A stretch of 64,000 bases of DNA from Brenneria goodwinii (lineage in GTDB: Bacteria; Pseudomonadota; Gammaproteobacteria; Enterobacterales; Enterobacteriaceae), in assembly GCF_002291445.1 (NCBI RefSeq), contig NZ_CP014137.1, positions 2,542,001 to 2,606,000 on the forward strand, in the 5' to 3' direction. Positions within the stretch are counted from its first letter, which is position 1, and every line of letters starts with the position of its first letter. The translations under genes were made by a program, and so were the position numbers. This document shows, one piece after another, positions 1-8,502 of this stretch. A model generated the notes under the pieces. The model saw nothing but the letters and a program-made list of their open reading frames with translations. It was not told the origin of the DNA and searched no databases.

Positions 1-40
1 TGCATCTGTCGGACGACAGGCGAAAATGGGAGCAACAGAA

Positions 41-58
41 CGCCATCGCGCGGTGGCG
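41..58. other. small hairpin downstream of the fimbrial subunit gene
   Basis: CGCCA (41-45) and TGGCG (54-58) form a 5-bp inverted repeat about 85 bp past the stop codon of the fimbrial subunit gene. There is no T-run, so it is not a convincing terminator. A stem between a major pilin gene and downstream assembly genes is common in fimbrial operons; any chaperone and usher genes would lie left of position 1. Confidence 0.25.
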
Positions 59-141
59 GTGAATGGGTGTCCTTGCAATGACCTTTTCCAACTGAATCAG
101 CCATCCCTGGCTTCTGTTCACATCCTTATACGTGTTACGAC

Positions 142-696
142 TTATTCATACTGCATGGTGAAGGTGGCATCCGCGTCAGCCTGACCAGGGGTAACGGCTT
201 CCAGAGTTGATTTATAACGTGCGGTAAAATTCAACGTGTTACCGTTACCGTTAACCAGAGTTTGCGCAGCGGAGAAAGTAGAACCGTTTGGCGGCAATAC
301 GGTGCCTTTGCTGTCGGAAATTTCAATACCTACGCCGCTTGCCGCGCCGGCGCCACCATTAGTGATGTTGCTGGTGGACAGCACAGTGTTATCGGTAGAA
401 TCAGCTGAACCATTGAAAGCAACAGCGGCGGTAGTAGAGACGGTGGTATCACAATCTTCAAGTTTGATAGTGAATGGAACCTTGCTGGTATATGCCCCCA
501 CCGCGGTGAAGTTAGCCGTACGGTACTGGCCCAGGTTTACGGTCTGGTCGGCAGAGTTGGTGCTTACCGCACAGGCAGCGTTAACAATTTCGCCTTTAAA
601 ATGAACGGTACCGCCAGAAACGGTTGTTGCGGCGGCAGCCAAACCAGATGACAGCACAGATGCACCGATCAGGGCACTGAGTAGTAATTTACGCAT
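142..696 (-). CDS. type 1-like fimbrial major subunit (FimA family pilin)
   Basis: Secreted pilin of 184 aa, exported through Sec and polymerised by a chaperone-usher system into a surface fimbria. It has a Sec signal peptide (MRKLLL... cleaved near AAA at 21-23), then a pilin domain with the expected two cysteines (about 42 and 82), the motif VNLGQY after the first cysteine, and the C-terminal penultimate tyrosine (FTMQYE) recognised by the periplasmic chaperone. Length and motifs fit FimA-type major subunits. Downstream genes on this strand are outside the window, so the chaperone and usher cannot be checked. The C-terminus closely matches that of the adhesin at 7304-8383 (FTMGYE), which suggests they belong to one fimbrial system although 6.6 kb apart. 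Confidence 0.9.
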   Translation of the reverse strand: MRKLLLSALIGASVLSSGLAAAATTVSGGTVHFKGEIVNAACAVSTNSADQTVNLGQYRTANFTAVGAYTSKVPFTIKLEDCDTTVSTTAAVAFNGSADSTDNTVLSTSNITNGGAGAASGVGIEISDSKGTVLPPNGSTFSAAQTLVNGNGNTLNFTARYKSTLEAVTPGQADADATFTMQYE

Positions 697-1400
697 AAGT
701 GACGATTCCTTATTACCAATAAAAGGCTATATGAATGACCAATAAAATGAATGTGGCGTAGCGGCCACACGGATATTTCTCGCCTGCCTACTCCATCCTG
801 ACGCTGATATAAAGGCACACTGAAATGAATGTCTGTATATAGCGTCATAAGTAGTCATGTTGAGAAAAACACTGCATACACAGCATCCTTTCCGCCCTCT
901 TATTATTTTTAAAAAACATAGAATTGTGGGCAAAGAGGCCAAAAACCGGCGAATACAGACAAAAAGACTCACATAATCGATCTTGGGCCGGCAATCACAG
1001 AACAATAACCTAACGATGACTCATCATTTAAAACAACGCCCCATTTTTTTTGGGGTGAAGGTCAACAATAAAAAATTGCAAAAAAAATAAAAAACAGGCA
1101 TATGAACAAATATGTTTTTTAATTGTTAAATATTATAAAAATACGGCAACCTTATAAATCCCACCCCTATCTTATTATTAATAGGATATTTATATACGGA
1201 TAAAATATATCGACATAATTCAATATCCATAGATGATTATCAAAATACGCCGGCATGGGGAAAATAACAGGTAGGACTTCTGCGGCAATAAGTAAAGATC
1301 GAGGGAAGTATTGCTGAACTGAAAGTAAGGAAAGGCGGAAATCGTACGATTAACCGGATACGTAGGCGACTACGTATCCAGTCTGCAACGTGTTAGAACA
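697..1400. other. AT-rich gap upstream of the fimbrial gene
   Basis: About 700 bp without a convincing gene; a 92-codon open frame at 727-1005 lacks any recognisable domain. The stretch is clearly more AT-rich than its neighbours from about 1020 to 1260, as is usual for fimbrial control regions. It presumably holds the fimbrial promoter. I looked for fimS-type invertible-switch repeats and saw none. Its right end carries the palindromes listed at 1340-1379. Confidence 0.5.
1340..1379. promoter_or_regulatory. two adjacent perfect palindromes, candidate regulator site
   Basis: AATCGTACGATT (1340-1351) is a perfect 12-bp palindrome. It is followed by GGATACGTAG-gcga-CTACGTATCC (1356-1379), a perfect 10-bp inverted repeat with a 4-nt centre. 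They lie 22 bp beyond the stop codon of the IprA-like regulator, between it and the fimbrial promoter region. There is no T-run on either strand, so a protein-binding site is at least as likely as a terminator. The second palindrome has a close relative at 2194-2214. Confidence 0.45.
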
Positions 1401-2021
1401 CTAATTAGACTTTTCATTAAAAAAGATTTGTTTTAACCGGCCATTCTCCAGCTCGATGATATGTTCCTCCTGAAGTTTCTTCAAAATCCTGAATATCGTA
1501 CTTTTCGACAACGATGTTCTCTCGGCAATAAAGGTTAACGCGCTAAAACGCTGCCTGACCTCAGGTGGAAGATTATTCAGGGAAACCAGCATTTTCTCTA
1601 CGATAGAGATCGAATCGCCGTCGTTATCGACACAAAAGTTGACCAGATAATGAAACCAGAAATTAGCAATTTTCAGAACGTCATCAAATCGCTGATAGGC
1701 GGTAACTACCCTGAAAGCCAGATCAAAGGGTACGCATCTTATTTTTCCGTAATCAATTCTTTCAAGATAAATATCGTCGCAATCTAATAGCGCCTGAGAC
1801 CAGCCCACAATAGACGGAGATAAAATGACCGAGATAACTTTATTATCTCTGGTGCGCTTCATTAAAAATTCACCCTCATCAAGAAAATAGATAAACTTCT
1901 CGCCTCCGGTATGAAGATGATAGCGTCGCTTCCCTTTAACAACTTCGCTGGGTGTAGCTGAATGTGTATGCGGATAAAGCGTTTTTGTCAGACGAGATAT
2001 GGATTGCTCCAGATCAACCAT
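1401..2021 (-). CDS. IprA/CRP-fold-like winged-helix transcriptional regulator
   Basis: Predicted cytoplasmic DNA-binding regulator of 206 aa. The N-terminal half resembles a cyclic-nucleotide-binding-like beta barrel (GGEKFIYFLDEGEF region), and the C-terminal about 60 residues form a winged helix (TFIAERTSLSKSTIFRILKK). This architecture is that of the IprA-type family of enterobacterial regulators. I chose the ATG at 2021 because AAGG lies 9 nt upstream; a GTG ten codons earlier (2051) is possible but has no ribosome site. The gene lies between murP and a fimbrial subunit gene on the same strand and is flanked by two related palindromes (1356-1379 and 2194-2214), suggesting autoregulation. 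Its target, perhaps the fimbria, is inferred from position only. Confidence 0.65.
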   Translation of the reverse strand: MVDLEQSISRLTKTLYPHTHSATPSEVVKGKRRYHLHTGGEKFIYFLDEGEFLMKRTRDNKVISVILSPSIVGWSQALLDCDDIYLERIDYGKIRCVPFDLAFRVVTAYQRFDDVLKIANFWFHYLVNFCVDNDGDSISIVEKMLVSLNNLPPEVRQRFSALTFIAERTSLSKSTIFRILKKLQEEHIIELENGRLKQIFFNEKSN

Positions 2022-2193
2022 GCCAATTAACCTTATAAAGAATAGAAACACCAGAACGTTATTAATCAGGAACAGGCCATCCTAAAAACTTTCGATCCGG
2101 TCAATTAATGTTATTTTTTGTATTTTTTACATATTTATGGAATATAAAACATCCCTAACACGCTAACAATTATCGCTGTTACGCAGTTAGTTT

Positions 2194-2214
2194 TACATAG
2201 GTTACTATGTATCC
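2194..2214. promoter_or_regulatory. palindrome related to the one at 1356-1379
   Basis: TACATAG-gtta-CTATGTA followed by TCC. It matches the core TACGTAG-gcga-CTACGTA-TCC of the downstream palindrome in layout, arm length, spacer length and flank, with one paired change in each arm. It lies about 175 bp upstream of the regulator's ATG, where an autoregulatory operator could act. A protein site is inferred, not shown. Confidence 0.4.
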
Positions 2215-2719
2215 ATAGATACTTTATCCTACAATAAACTGCTGACGCATTTATTATCTCTTTCTCTATGTCCATATATCAGTAACTATTGAATATATAT
2301 TTAAAAAAATCATTTAAAAAGAGAAGCAAATACCTCCCTGTGCTTATTTATTGAACATGATGTCAAAATTAATTCTGTTTATAGTGTAGACAAAATTCTT
2401 ATATTTTCTCGCGTTCGAAATAATATAAAAAAAGAATAAACATCTAAATAATCAATAATATTTCACTAAATATAGAATATTCACCCATAAAATAAGTAAC
2501 AATTGAAATATAGTTTGGTTGATTGCCAGCCAATCGCCATTCGAAAATTAAATAAAAAAACGTATTTTTCATGGTCAAATGACCATGCATGTTAATTAAA
2601 TGTCTCGAAATGTATACCCGTTTGATCATACTCCCGGCAGGCTTGTCCATAATGACCAGCCGACCGAAGTTATGATAACGGCCGGTAGGTCTACTTTTTC
2701 CGCGTGAATGCGGGTTAAC
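2215..2719. other. AT-rich gap between murP and the regulator
   Basis: Very AT-rich DNA with no supported gene. At 2654-2691 an imperfect hairpin (GACC...GGTC with inner CCG/CGG pairs) is followed on the plus strand by TACTTTTTC. It lies just past the murP stop codon and may act as a transcript end, although the T-run faces the wrong way for murP. Confidence 0.35.
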
Positions 2720-4165
2720 TCAGCTTAAATCAACATGCTTACTGCCGAAGAACCAGGTAAAAATGAAACCCGCGATGTAAGACACCAGCAGCCCGGCGAT
2801 ATACACCAGAATACCGGCATAGATGCCCTGCCCGGAGGTCATCAGCGGAATAGACACCACGCCGGAAGGACCAAAAACGGTATTCAGGCCGATAGGCAAT
2901 CCCAGATAGGCCACCAGACCGATGAAGAACCCCCCGGCTGCGCCGCCCAGACAGGCGGTGATAAAGGGTTTCAATCTGGGCAACGTGACCCCGTAAATCA
3001 GCGGTTCGCCAATACCGAGAATGCCCGGAATAATCGCCCCCTTGATCTGGGTACGCAGCACGGAGCCGGTTTTGGCTCTGACAAACAGCGCTAGCGATGC
3101 GCCGACCTGTCCCCCGCCGGCCATGGCCAGAATCGGAAACAGCGAGTTAAATCCCTGAGCATCCATCAGGGCGAAATAGACCGGCACAAACCCCTGATGA
3201 ATGCCGAACATCACCGCAATGAGGAAGAGCCCGGCCAGAACCGCGCTGCCAAGCGGATTGCCGTTCAGGTGCAGGAACAACCATGACATTCCCTTGAACA
3301 GCTCGCCCCCGATCGGCATGATCACCACGAACGTTACCGCGCCCATAATCAGCAGGGTAACCAGCGAAGTCAGGATCATATCCAGATTATCGGGCATAAA
3401 TTTCCGTACCCTGCGCTCGACCCAGGCGCCCATAATCGTGGCGATCAGCACGCCAATGATACTGCCTCTGGGATCGATAGGCAGACCAAAGAAATTATCG
3501 ATTCCCGCGTAGTAACCGACTTTGGCGTCCGGCACATAACCCAGCACAAAAAGCGAGGCGATAATGGCGCCGTTCACGCCGGTACCGCCGAAGGCCTTTT
3601 GCGCATTATGGCCGATCAGAATACTCAGAAAGGCGAAGAGCCCCTTACTGAAGACCTTCATATAACCAATGGCGCTAATCAGCCAAGGGTTAGGAGACTC
3701 AACACCCAGCACCAGACTTTGTTCCAGCAGGGTGGCGATCCCCAGCAGCAGCCCGGCGGCAATGAAGCCTGGGATCAGCGGCGTAAAGATAGTGGCGAAT
3801 TTGCTGAAAAAGTGATGAATGGCGCTGCTCTGTTTCGCTTTGATCTGCTTTTTATTCTCTGATGCGATCGCCTTGAGATCCCTGCCCGCCTCTGCGTTTT
3901 CCGACGCGGCGCGGCTCAGCAGCGCATTCATCATCTCGGCGGCGGTTTGCGCCTTACCGGGGCCAAGCACAATTTGTAGCTGGTTGTCTCCTTCAATTAC
4001 CCCCATCACGCCGGCAATGCGTTTCAGCGCATCCTGTTCGACCAACTCCCGGTCTTCCAGCGTTAAACGCAGCCTCGTCATACAGTTGCCGCAAAGCGTG
4101 ATATTGCCGCCGCCGCCCACATGCACGAGAATTTGTTCGATCATTGCTTCATTTATTTTCGCCAT
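2720..4165 (-). CDS. murP: PTS N-acetylmuramic acid transporter, EIIBC component
   Basis: Inner-membrane phosphotransferase permease that imports N-acetylmuramic acid (MurNAc) and releases it as MurNAc 6-phosphate. At 481 aa it has an EIIB domain (about 1-90) with the phospho-accepting Cys28 in the motif NCMTRLR, a linker, and a polytopic EIIC domain (about 115-475) containing GIGEPLIYGV. No EIIA domain is present, as expected for MurP, which borrows the glucose EIIA protein. Its 5' end overlaps the 3' end of murQ by 17 bp, so translation is probably coupled. It acts with MurQ (etherase) and the divergent regulator MurR in recycling or scavenging cell-wall sugar. Confidence 0.93.
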   Translation of the reverse strand: MAKINEAMIEQILVHVGGGGNITLCGNCMTRLRLTLEDRELVEQDALKRIAGVMGVIEGDNQLQIVLGPGKAQTAAEMMNALLSRAASENAEAGRDLKAIASENKKQIKAKQSSAIHHFFSKFATIFTPLIPGFIAAGLLLGIATLLEQSLVLGVESPNPWLISAIGYMKVFSKGLFAFLSILIGHNAQKAFGGTGVNGAIIASLFVLGYVPDAKVGYYAGIDNFFGLPIDPRGSIIGVLIATIMGAWVERRVRKFMPDNLDMILTSLVTLLIMGAVTFVVIMPIGGELFKGMSWLFLHLNGNPLGSAVLAGLFLIAVMFGIHQGFVPVYFALMDAQGFNSLFPILAMAGGGQVGASLALFVRAKTGSVLRTQIKGAIIPGILGIGEPLIYGVTLPRLKPFITACLGGAAGGFFIGLVAYLGLPIGLNTVFGPSGVVSIPLMTSGQGIYAGILVYIAGLLVSYIAGFIFTWFFGSKHVDLS

Positions 4166-5078
4166 CGCTATGATGTCCTGTGTGGTGTAATGCCGATCGA
4201 ATAAAGCCGTTGTTTCGCGTCAACATCGCGCTCGCGTCTGCGGCGGAAAGATGAGCCAGTACCATAACAATCGCCGTTTTACAGTGGTTACCGCACTGGC
4301 TCAGCGCGTCGCTGGCGCGCTGGTGGTCACATCCCGTCGCCTGCATAACGATGTTGATCTGACGCTGAACCAATTTGGCGTTGGTGGCTTCAACGTCCAC
4401 CATCAGGTTGCCGTACACCTTTCCACTGCGGATCATCGATCCGGTGGTCAGCATATTGAGCACCAGTTTCTGGGCCGTCGCCGCCTTCATCCGCGACGAG
4501 CCGGTGACGACCTCCGGCCCCACTACCGGTTCAATGGCAATATCAGCCAAGCGGCTCATTTCGCTATCTGGGTTACAGGTCAGGGCCGCCACCGTCGCGC
4601 CCAGAGATCGGGCATAGCTCATCGCCCCCAGGACATAGGGCGTGCGTCCGCTGGCGGCAATGCCCACCAGCACATCGCAAGAATTGAAATTCAGATCGCG
4701 CAGATCCTGCGCGCCTTGCGCCACGTTATCCTCGGCATTCTCCACCGCCTGTAAAATCGCCGGATGTCCTCCGGCAATCAGGCCGACCACCTGCCCGCGG
4801 GGCGTACCATAGGTCGGAGGACATTCGCTGGCGTCCAGGATCCCCAGCCGCCCGGAAGTACCGGCTCCGCTGTAAATCAGGCGGCCGCCGCGCGCAAAAG
4901 CGGCGCTTATCGCATCCACGGCCTGCGCCACCTGCGGCAACACCCGTTCGACGGCCAGGGCAACCTTTTGATCTTCTTTATTAATGACTTTGAGCATCTC
5001 CAGCGTCGGCAGCGTATCAATGTTCTCGCTGACCTGATTACGGCTCTCGGTGATCAGGGCGGATAAATCTATTTTCAT
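4149..5078 (-). CDS. murQ: N-acetylmuramic acid 6-phosphate etherase
   Basis: Cytoplasmic lyase that cleaves the lactyl ether of MurNAc 6-phosphate, giving GlcNAc 6-phosphate and D-lactate. The 309 residues hold a SIS fold with the phosphosugar loop SGAGTSGRLG (70-79) and Glu85 in DASECPPT, equivalent to the catalytic Glu83 known in E. coli MurQ. SSRMKAATAQK is the other family signature. Length is about ten residues above the E. coli protein, from a slightly extended C-terminus that overlaps murP. First gene of the murQP operon and divergent from murR, the same arrangement as in E. coli. Confidence 0.95.
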   Translation of the reverse strand: MKIDLSALITESRNQVSENIDTLPTLEMLKVINKEDQKVALAVERVLPQVAQAVDAISAAFARGGRLIYSGAGTSGRLGILDASECPPTYGTPRGQVVGLIAGGHPAILQAVENAEDNVAQGAQDLRDLNFNSCDVLVGIAASGRTPYVLGAMSYARSLGATVAALTCNPDSEMSRLADIAIEPVVGPEVVTGSSRMKAATAQKLVLNMLTTGSMIRSGKVYGNLMVDVEATNAKLVQRQINIVMQATGCDHQRASDALSQCGNHCKTAIVMVLAHLSAADASAMLTRNNGFIRSALHHTGHHSDGENK

Positions 5079-5122
5079 AAGAGGATTGCATCATATTTGT
5101 ACAGTGAAGGAATAATTTATAC

Positions 5123-5141
5123 TTAATTATGGACTAATTAA
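5123..5141. promoter_or_regulatory. candidate MurR operator / murQ promoter palindrome
   Basis: TTAATT and AATTAA form a perfect 6-bp inverted repeat with a 7-nt centre, 45-63 bp upstream of the murQ start in an AT-rich promoter-like stretch. MurR of E. coli is known to bind the murR-murQ intergenic region; assigning this palindrome to MurR is inference. Confidence 0.3.
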
Positions 5142-5208
5142 ATAATATTTTATTCATATCGCGAATAAACCTTCAGGCTCTAACCCCACCCCGGCCCTCC
5201 CCTTCCCT

Positions 5209-5720
5209 GGGGAGGGAGAAAGCCCAGTATTTTTAATGCGCCGACGCCTCTCCGTGACAAGCTGTCGCTTAGTCACATTTTTATGCAGACTCAGAGACAG
5301 TTTCGTGCGCCACAATACCGCCATTTCTATGCCATGTCATAGCACGCGCCCGACACAGGGGGCCCAAACGCCAGCCCCCTGTGAACCCCGGCTTGCGGCT
5401 AAATTATGTCGCTGCGCGATGCCTTCGTCGGTATCAGGCTTAACGGACCGCTTGCGACACGTTCCATACGTGGCGCAAGCTTTCGCCGCGTCCGTGCGGC
5501 TCATCCTAAGCCTGCTATCTCCTCAGCATAATTTCTTACGCCGGAAAACGGCAAACCCCCTCATAGCCCCTACATTTGTAACTAAGAGATAGTCCTAGGG
5601 GAGGGAGAAAGCCGAGCATTTTTAATGCGTTGGCTCCTCCCCCTGACAAGGGGAAGAAACAAATCCAGTATTTTTAATGCGTTGGCTCCTCCCCCTGACA
5701 AGGGGGAGGCCGGGAGGGGG
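5209..5720. repeat. 53-bp tandem repeat units, split by a mobile element
   Basis: Three units of about 53 bp (5209-5261, 5598-5650, 5651-5702) share a core GGGGAGGGAGAAAGCC, then ATTTTTAATGCG, then CTCCCCCTGACAAG. They end in the palindromic segment CTCCCCC-TGACAA-GGGGGAG (last copy near 5689-5708). The first two units are separated by the 331-bp element at 5262-5592, which lies exactly at the unit junction. The same palindromic core recurs between cbiP and cobU. Confidence 0.75.
5262..5592. mobile_element. 331-bp MITE-like element, copy A
   Basis: The left end CTGTCGCTTAGTCACA and the right end (inverted: CTATCTCTTAGTTACAAATG) are imperfect terminal inverted repeats resembling IS50/Tn5-type ends. 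It aligns end to end with copy B (56888-57218): identical length and roughly 92 percent identity by eye. It encodes no transposase, so any movement would need an enzyme supplied elsewhere. The flanks (CGTGACAAG and TCCTAGGGG) show no intact target duplication. An internal 10-bp hairpin lies at 5354-5363/5374-5383. Open frames inside it look incidental. Confidence 0.8.
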
Positions 5721-5811
5721 TTGCTAACGGCAACGTTTTGATTTTGGCGACATGCAACGTAAGATGACTCGGGCCTGGTTATCCGTTCTGTCGACTATGT
5801 GAGTTTCCACA

Positions 5812-6684
5812 ATGAGATACACGCAAAAAATTATTCATAACAAAGCGATATTGACTCCCGGCGAGCGCAAGATCGCGGATTACGTGCTGGAAAATCCCGA
5901 TAAGTTAAAGCGGCTTTCTTCACAGGGGCTGGCGGCGGTTCTGGGCATCAGCCAATCCAGCATTATCAAATTTGCGCAGAAGCTGGGGCTGAAGGGCTTT
6001 ACCGACTTCAAGATGGCGTTAATCGAAGAGTGGGGGCAACAGGTATCGAAACAGAAACAGCAGAGTTCGCATATTCATAACGCCATCAACAGCAATGACA
6101 GCCTGACGGATATCGCCGAAAAGCTATGCGCGGAGAAGCAAAAGGCGCTACGGGATACCACCGATAGCCTTGATTTTACTCAACTACAGCAGGCAGTTTC
6201 ACATATCCAGTCCGCCAAACGCATTCAGATCACCGGCGTGGGCGGTTCGTCGCTGGTCGCCAAAGATCTAGCCTATAAGCTGATGAAGATCGGCTACCCG
6301 GTAATGAATGAATTGGATAGCCATGTACAAATCACCGTCGCGCAATCTCTTAGCGCCGCCGATGTACAAATTATCATTTCATTTTCCGGCAAACGCCGGG
6401 AGCTATTGATTGCCGCCGACGCCGCCAAAAAAAACGGTGCGACGCTGATCGCCATTACCTCTCTGCAACATAACCCGCTGCGCGAGTTGGCGGACTACAC
6501 GCTGGATACCATCGCGGATGAAACCCGCTGGCGCAGCTCCTCCATTTCCGCCAGAACGGCGCAAAACGCCATTATCGACCTGTTGTTTGTCTGCCTGTTA
6601 CAAAAAAATAGCGAAGATAGCCGCCACTTTATTGAGCAAAGCCAAATGCTGGTCGATCGGTTGAGCGAGCCGAATACCAGGTAG
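5812..6684 (+). CDS. murR: MurR/RpiR-family regulator of the MurNAc operon
   Basis: Transcriptional repressor of murQP, 290 aa. It has an N-terminal RpiR-type helix-turn-helix (about 1-77; LAAVLGISQSSIIKFAQKLG) and a C-terminal SIS sugar-phosphate-binding domain (about 125-265; ITGVGGSSLVAKDLAYKL). In E. coli the ligand that lifts repression is MurNAc 6-phosphate. It is transcribed away from murQ, with 733 bp between the starts; that gap has been enlarged by the tandem repeats and MITE copy A, compared with the short gap I know from E. coli. A weak ribosome site (GAG) sits 8 nt before the ATG. Confidence 0.9.
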   Translation: MRYTQKIIHNKAILTPGERKIADYVLENPDKLKRLSSQGLAAVLGISQSSIIKFAQKLGLKGFTDFKMALIEEWGQQVSKQKQQSSHIHNAINSNDSLTDIAEKLCAEKQKALRDTTDSLDFTQLQQAVSHIQSAKRIQITGVGGSSLVAKDLAYKLMKIGYPVMNELDSHVQITVAQSLSAADVQIIISFSGKRRELLIAADAAKKNGATLIAITSLQHNPLRELADYTLDTIADETRWRSSSISARTAQNAIIDLLFVCLLQKNSEDSRHFIEQSQMLVDRLSEPNTR

Positions 6685-7303
6685 AGTCTGCCGGGCCGGC
6701 GAATAAGCGCCTTTCCCATCCCTTTATCGATATTCCGCCGTTTGTAACTGTTTGCGGCATCTGTTAGCCATAGAAACGGAACCGGAATAATAATCCTGAT
6801 AAAGCAGGAAAAACAGATAGTTTTAAAGCCGGTCTTTTGATGCGCGTTCTCAGCGTCAGATTGTTACGAACAATATGCCGAGTGAATATGGCATACCACA
6901 ACCAGCGCCTCCCGGATTGTCGCCGACGATAAATTACGCCGCTCATCAAATTCGAAAATAAGAGAAATCACTTTTACTTGACTCACATCAAACAAATAGA
7001 TCATTGACGAATTACATCAACATTAAACAATCACCGTCGCTAAGTTTATTTAGCAATCACACATAAATCATTACTTATTTGCAACAACCTAATAGTTTCA
7101 ATTCCCTATATTCAGCACGATCGATCGTTTTAATCAATCAAAATAACGCTCCTGAAACCGTAAGGATTCAGCAATTGATAGTCGTTTATCGATCGTTTAA
7201 ATCGAATGGTTAATATTGAGGCTCGTTCAATATTTAAGCCCGTTTCGGTTCTTATTTCTTTGGTACCGAAATATTTATATCCGTTCTATTTTTAGGCGTT
7301 TTT
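6685..7303. promoter_or_regulatory. adhesin upstream region with direct repeats
   Basis: No supported gene. Two 16-bp direct repeats, ATCGATCGTTTTAATC (7120-7135) and ATCGATCGTTTAAATC (7188-7203), differ at one base and lie 68 bp apart upstream of the adhesin gene, so they could bind a regulator. TTGACTCACATCAA (6978-6991) matches the FNR consensus TTGATnnnnATCAA at 9 of 10 defined positions; a chance match is possible. The whole stretch is AT-rich. Confidence 0.4.
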
Positions 7304-8383
7304 ATGAATAAAAAGATAACCATGGACAACGCCGTGATCGGCAAAACAGTCGCCGGTTTGCTGCTGGTAGGCGGATTAATGGCGGCGCCATCGGCCATGG
7401 CCGATGTATGTTACAGCGATTCCAGCGAGGTTAGCGCCCTTACCGCTTTTTCCTGGGGAGGAACCACCGTTCTTGATTTTGGTTCCGTTTCAGTGAGTCC
7501 AACGGTTCAGGTGGGCGATGTCATCGCGACTATTGATTATGGTTATGTAGGGGGTGCAGACCCTACTGGTTTTATAACCTTCTGTGACTACAGGCCAAGC
7601 GACCTGCTCATTTTTTCGATAAATGGTAAAAATAATGCCAGTGGTTTTTTGGATACTGGAATAGATGGTCTGGGGATAAGAATGACAAATACCAGCGCCT
7701 CTGGACCTACATGGATTCTTGATGGCGCCTCAACAACATACAACTCGGCATATGACATAACGGCGGCAGCGACCTTAAGCATAGATGGTGTAGCTACTTC
7801 AGGGTATGGACTTTCTGTTGATATGCTCGGTTACTGGCGATTCGAGTTAGTAAAAACTGCCGACACCGTCTCTTCAGGAGCAAGCGACACCAGTACATTT
7901 ACACTCTGGACCGATGGTATTGAATTTAATTTGCCGTCACTGACTATATGGACATGGTCATTTTCCCCTTTTACGGTCACAGCAGAAGCCTGCTCGATTA
8001 ACGGCTACGACACCAGTGTGGACCTGGGAACCGCTACTACGCCAAGTTTCACCGCTGTCGGCGCCACCGCCAACAGCACTGACTTCACCATCAACATGAT
8101 CTGTTCGTCCACCGGCATCTCACCCACGCTGACTTTCTCAGGTACAGTCGACGATGACGTCAGCGCCGTTTTTGCCAATGACAGCGGCACGGCGACGGGC
8201 GTAGGCGTTCAGTTGCTGTACGGTAACACCGCCATCACGCCGGATACCGCAGTTTCGTTGGGTATGGCGCCCAGCACCTCAGCAACAGACTATGCGTTTA
8301 AAGCCCGCCTTTACCAGACTGCCGGCGCAGTGACGGCAGGGAGCGTGGATACCTCAGTCATCTTTACCATGGGGTATGAATAA
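7304..8383 (+). CDS. two-domain fimbrial tip adhesin-like protein
   Basis: Secreted protein of 359 aa that looks like a FimH-type tip adhesin. It has a Sec signal peptide (about 1-33, cleaved after SAMA), a unique N-terminal domain (about 34-225) with cysteines near 36 and 89 that would carry receptor binding, and a C-terminal pilin domain (about 226-359). The pilin domain shows the typical first cysteine (EACSING), LGTATTPSF, a second cysteine (MICSST) and a chaperone-recognition end (FTMGYE). It stands alone: no chaperone or usher gene is adjacent. The similar C-terminus of the pilin at 142-696 suggests a shared fimbria. The receptor is unknown. An in-frame ATG six codons later is an alternative start. 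Confidence 0.75.
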   Translation: MNKKITMDNAVIGKTVAGLLLVGGLMAAPSAMADVCYSDSSEVSALTAFSWGGTTVLDFGSVSVSPTVQVGDVIATIDYGYVGGADPTGFITFCDYRPSDLLIFSINGKNNASGFLDTGIDGLGIRMTNTSASGPTWILDGASTTYNSAYDITAAATLSIDGVATSGYGLSVDMLGYWRFELVKTADTVSSGASDTSTFTLWTDGIEFNLPSLTIWTWSFSPFTVTAEACSINGYDTSVDLGTATTPSFTAVGATANSTDFTINMICSSTGISPTLTFSGTVDDDVSAVFANDSGTATGVGVQLLYGNTAITPDTAVSLGMAPSTSATDYAFKARLYQTAGAVTAGSVDTSVIFTMGYE

Positions 8384-8487
8384 TTACGCCACCACCGACA
8401 ATAGCTGAAAATAAAGATCATAGCTCAAATACATGGCGGTGATTTTTTCAACAAAAACACCGTTCGTTTTTCGTGTATCACAAATAG

Positions 8488-8502
8488 ACGCCTTACAGGC
8501 GT
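8488..8502. terminator. short hairpin between convergent genes
   Basis: ACGCC-ttaca-GGCGT followed by TTAATAT on the plus strand, between the convergent adhesin and esterase-like genes. The stem is only 5 bp and the T-run is poor. Confidence 0.4.

Noticed and set aside
727..1005. 92-codon minus-strand frame upstream of the fimbrial gene
   Set aside because: No recognisable domain or ribosome site, and it lies in the expected promoter region.
697..1400. A fimS-like invertible promoter switch before the pilin gene
   Set aside because: No pair of matching inverted repeats at a suitable distance was seen, and no recombinase gene is nearby.
2444..2650. 68-codon minus-strand frame in the murP-regulator gap
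   Set aside because: Very AT-rich, no domain, no clear ribosome site; looks like chance.
5236..5592. Open frame of 118 codons inside mini-element copy A, with a relative at 57045-57437
   Set aside because: The shared frame follows from the shared repeat DNA. It has no ribosome site, is not kept in copies C and D, and resembles no protein family.
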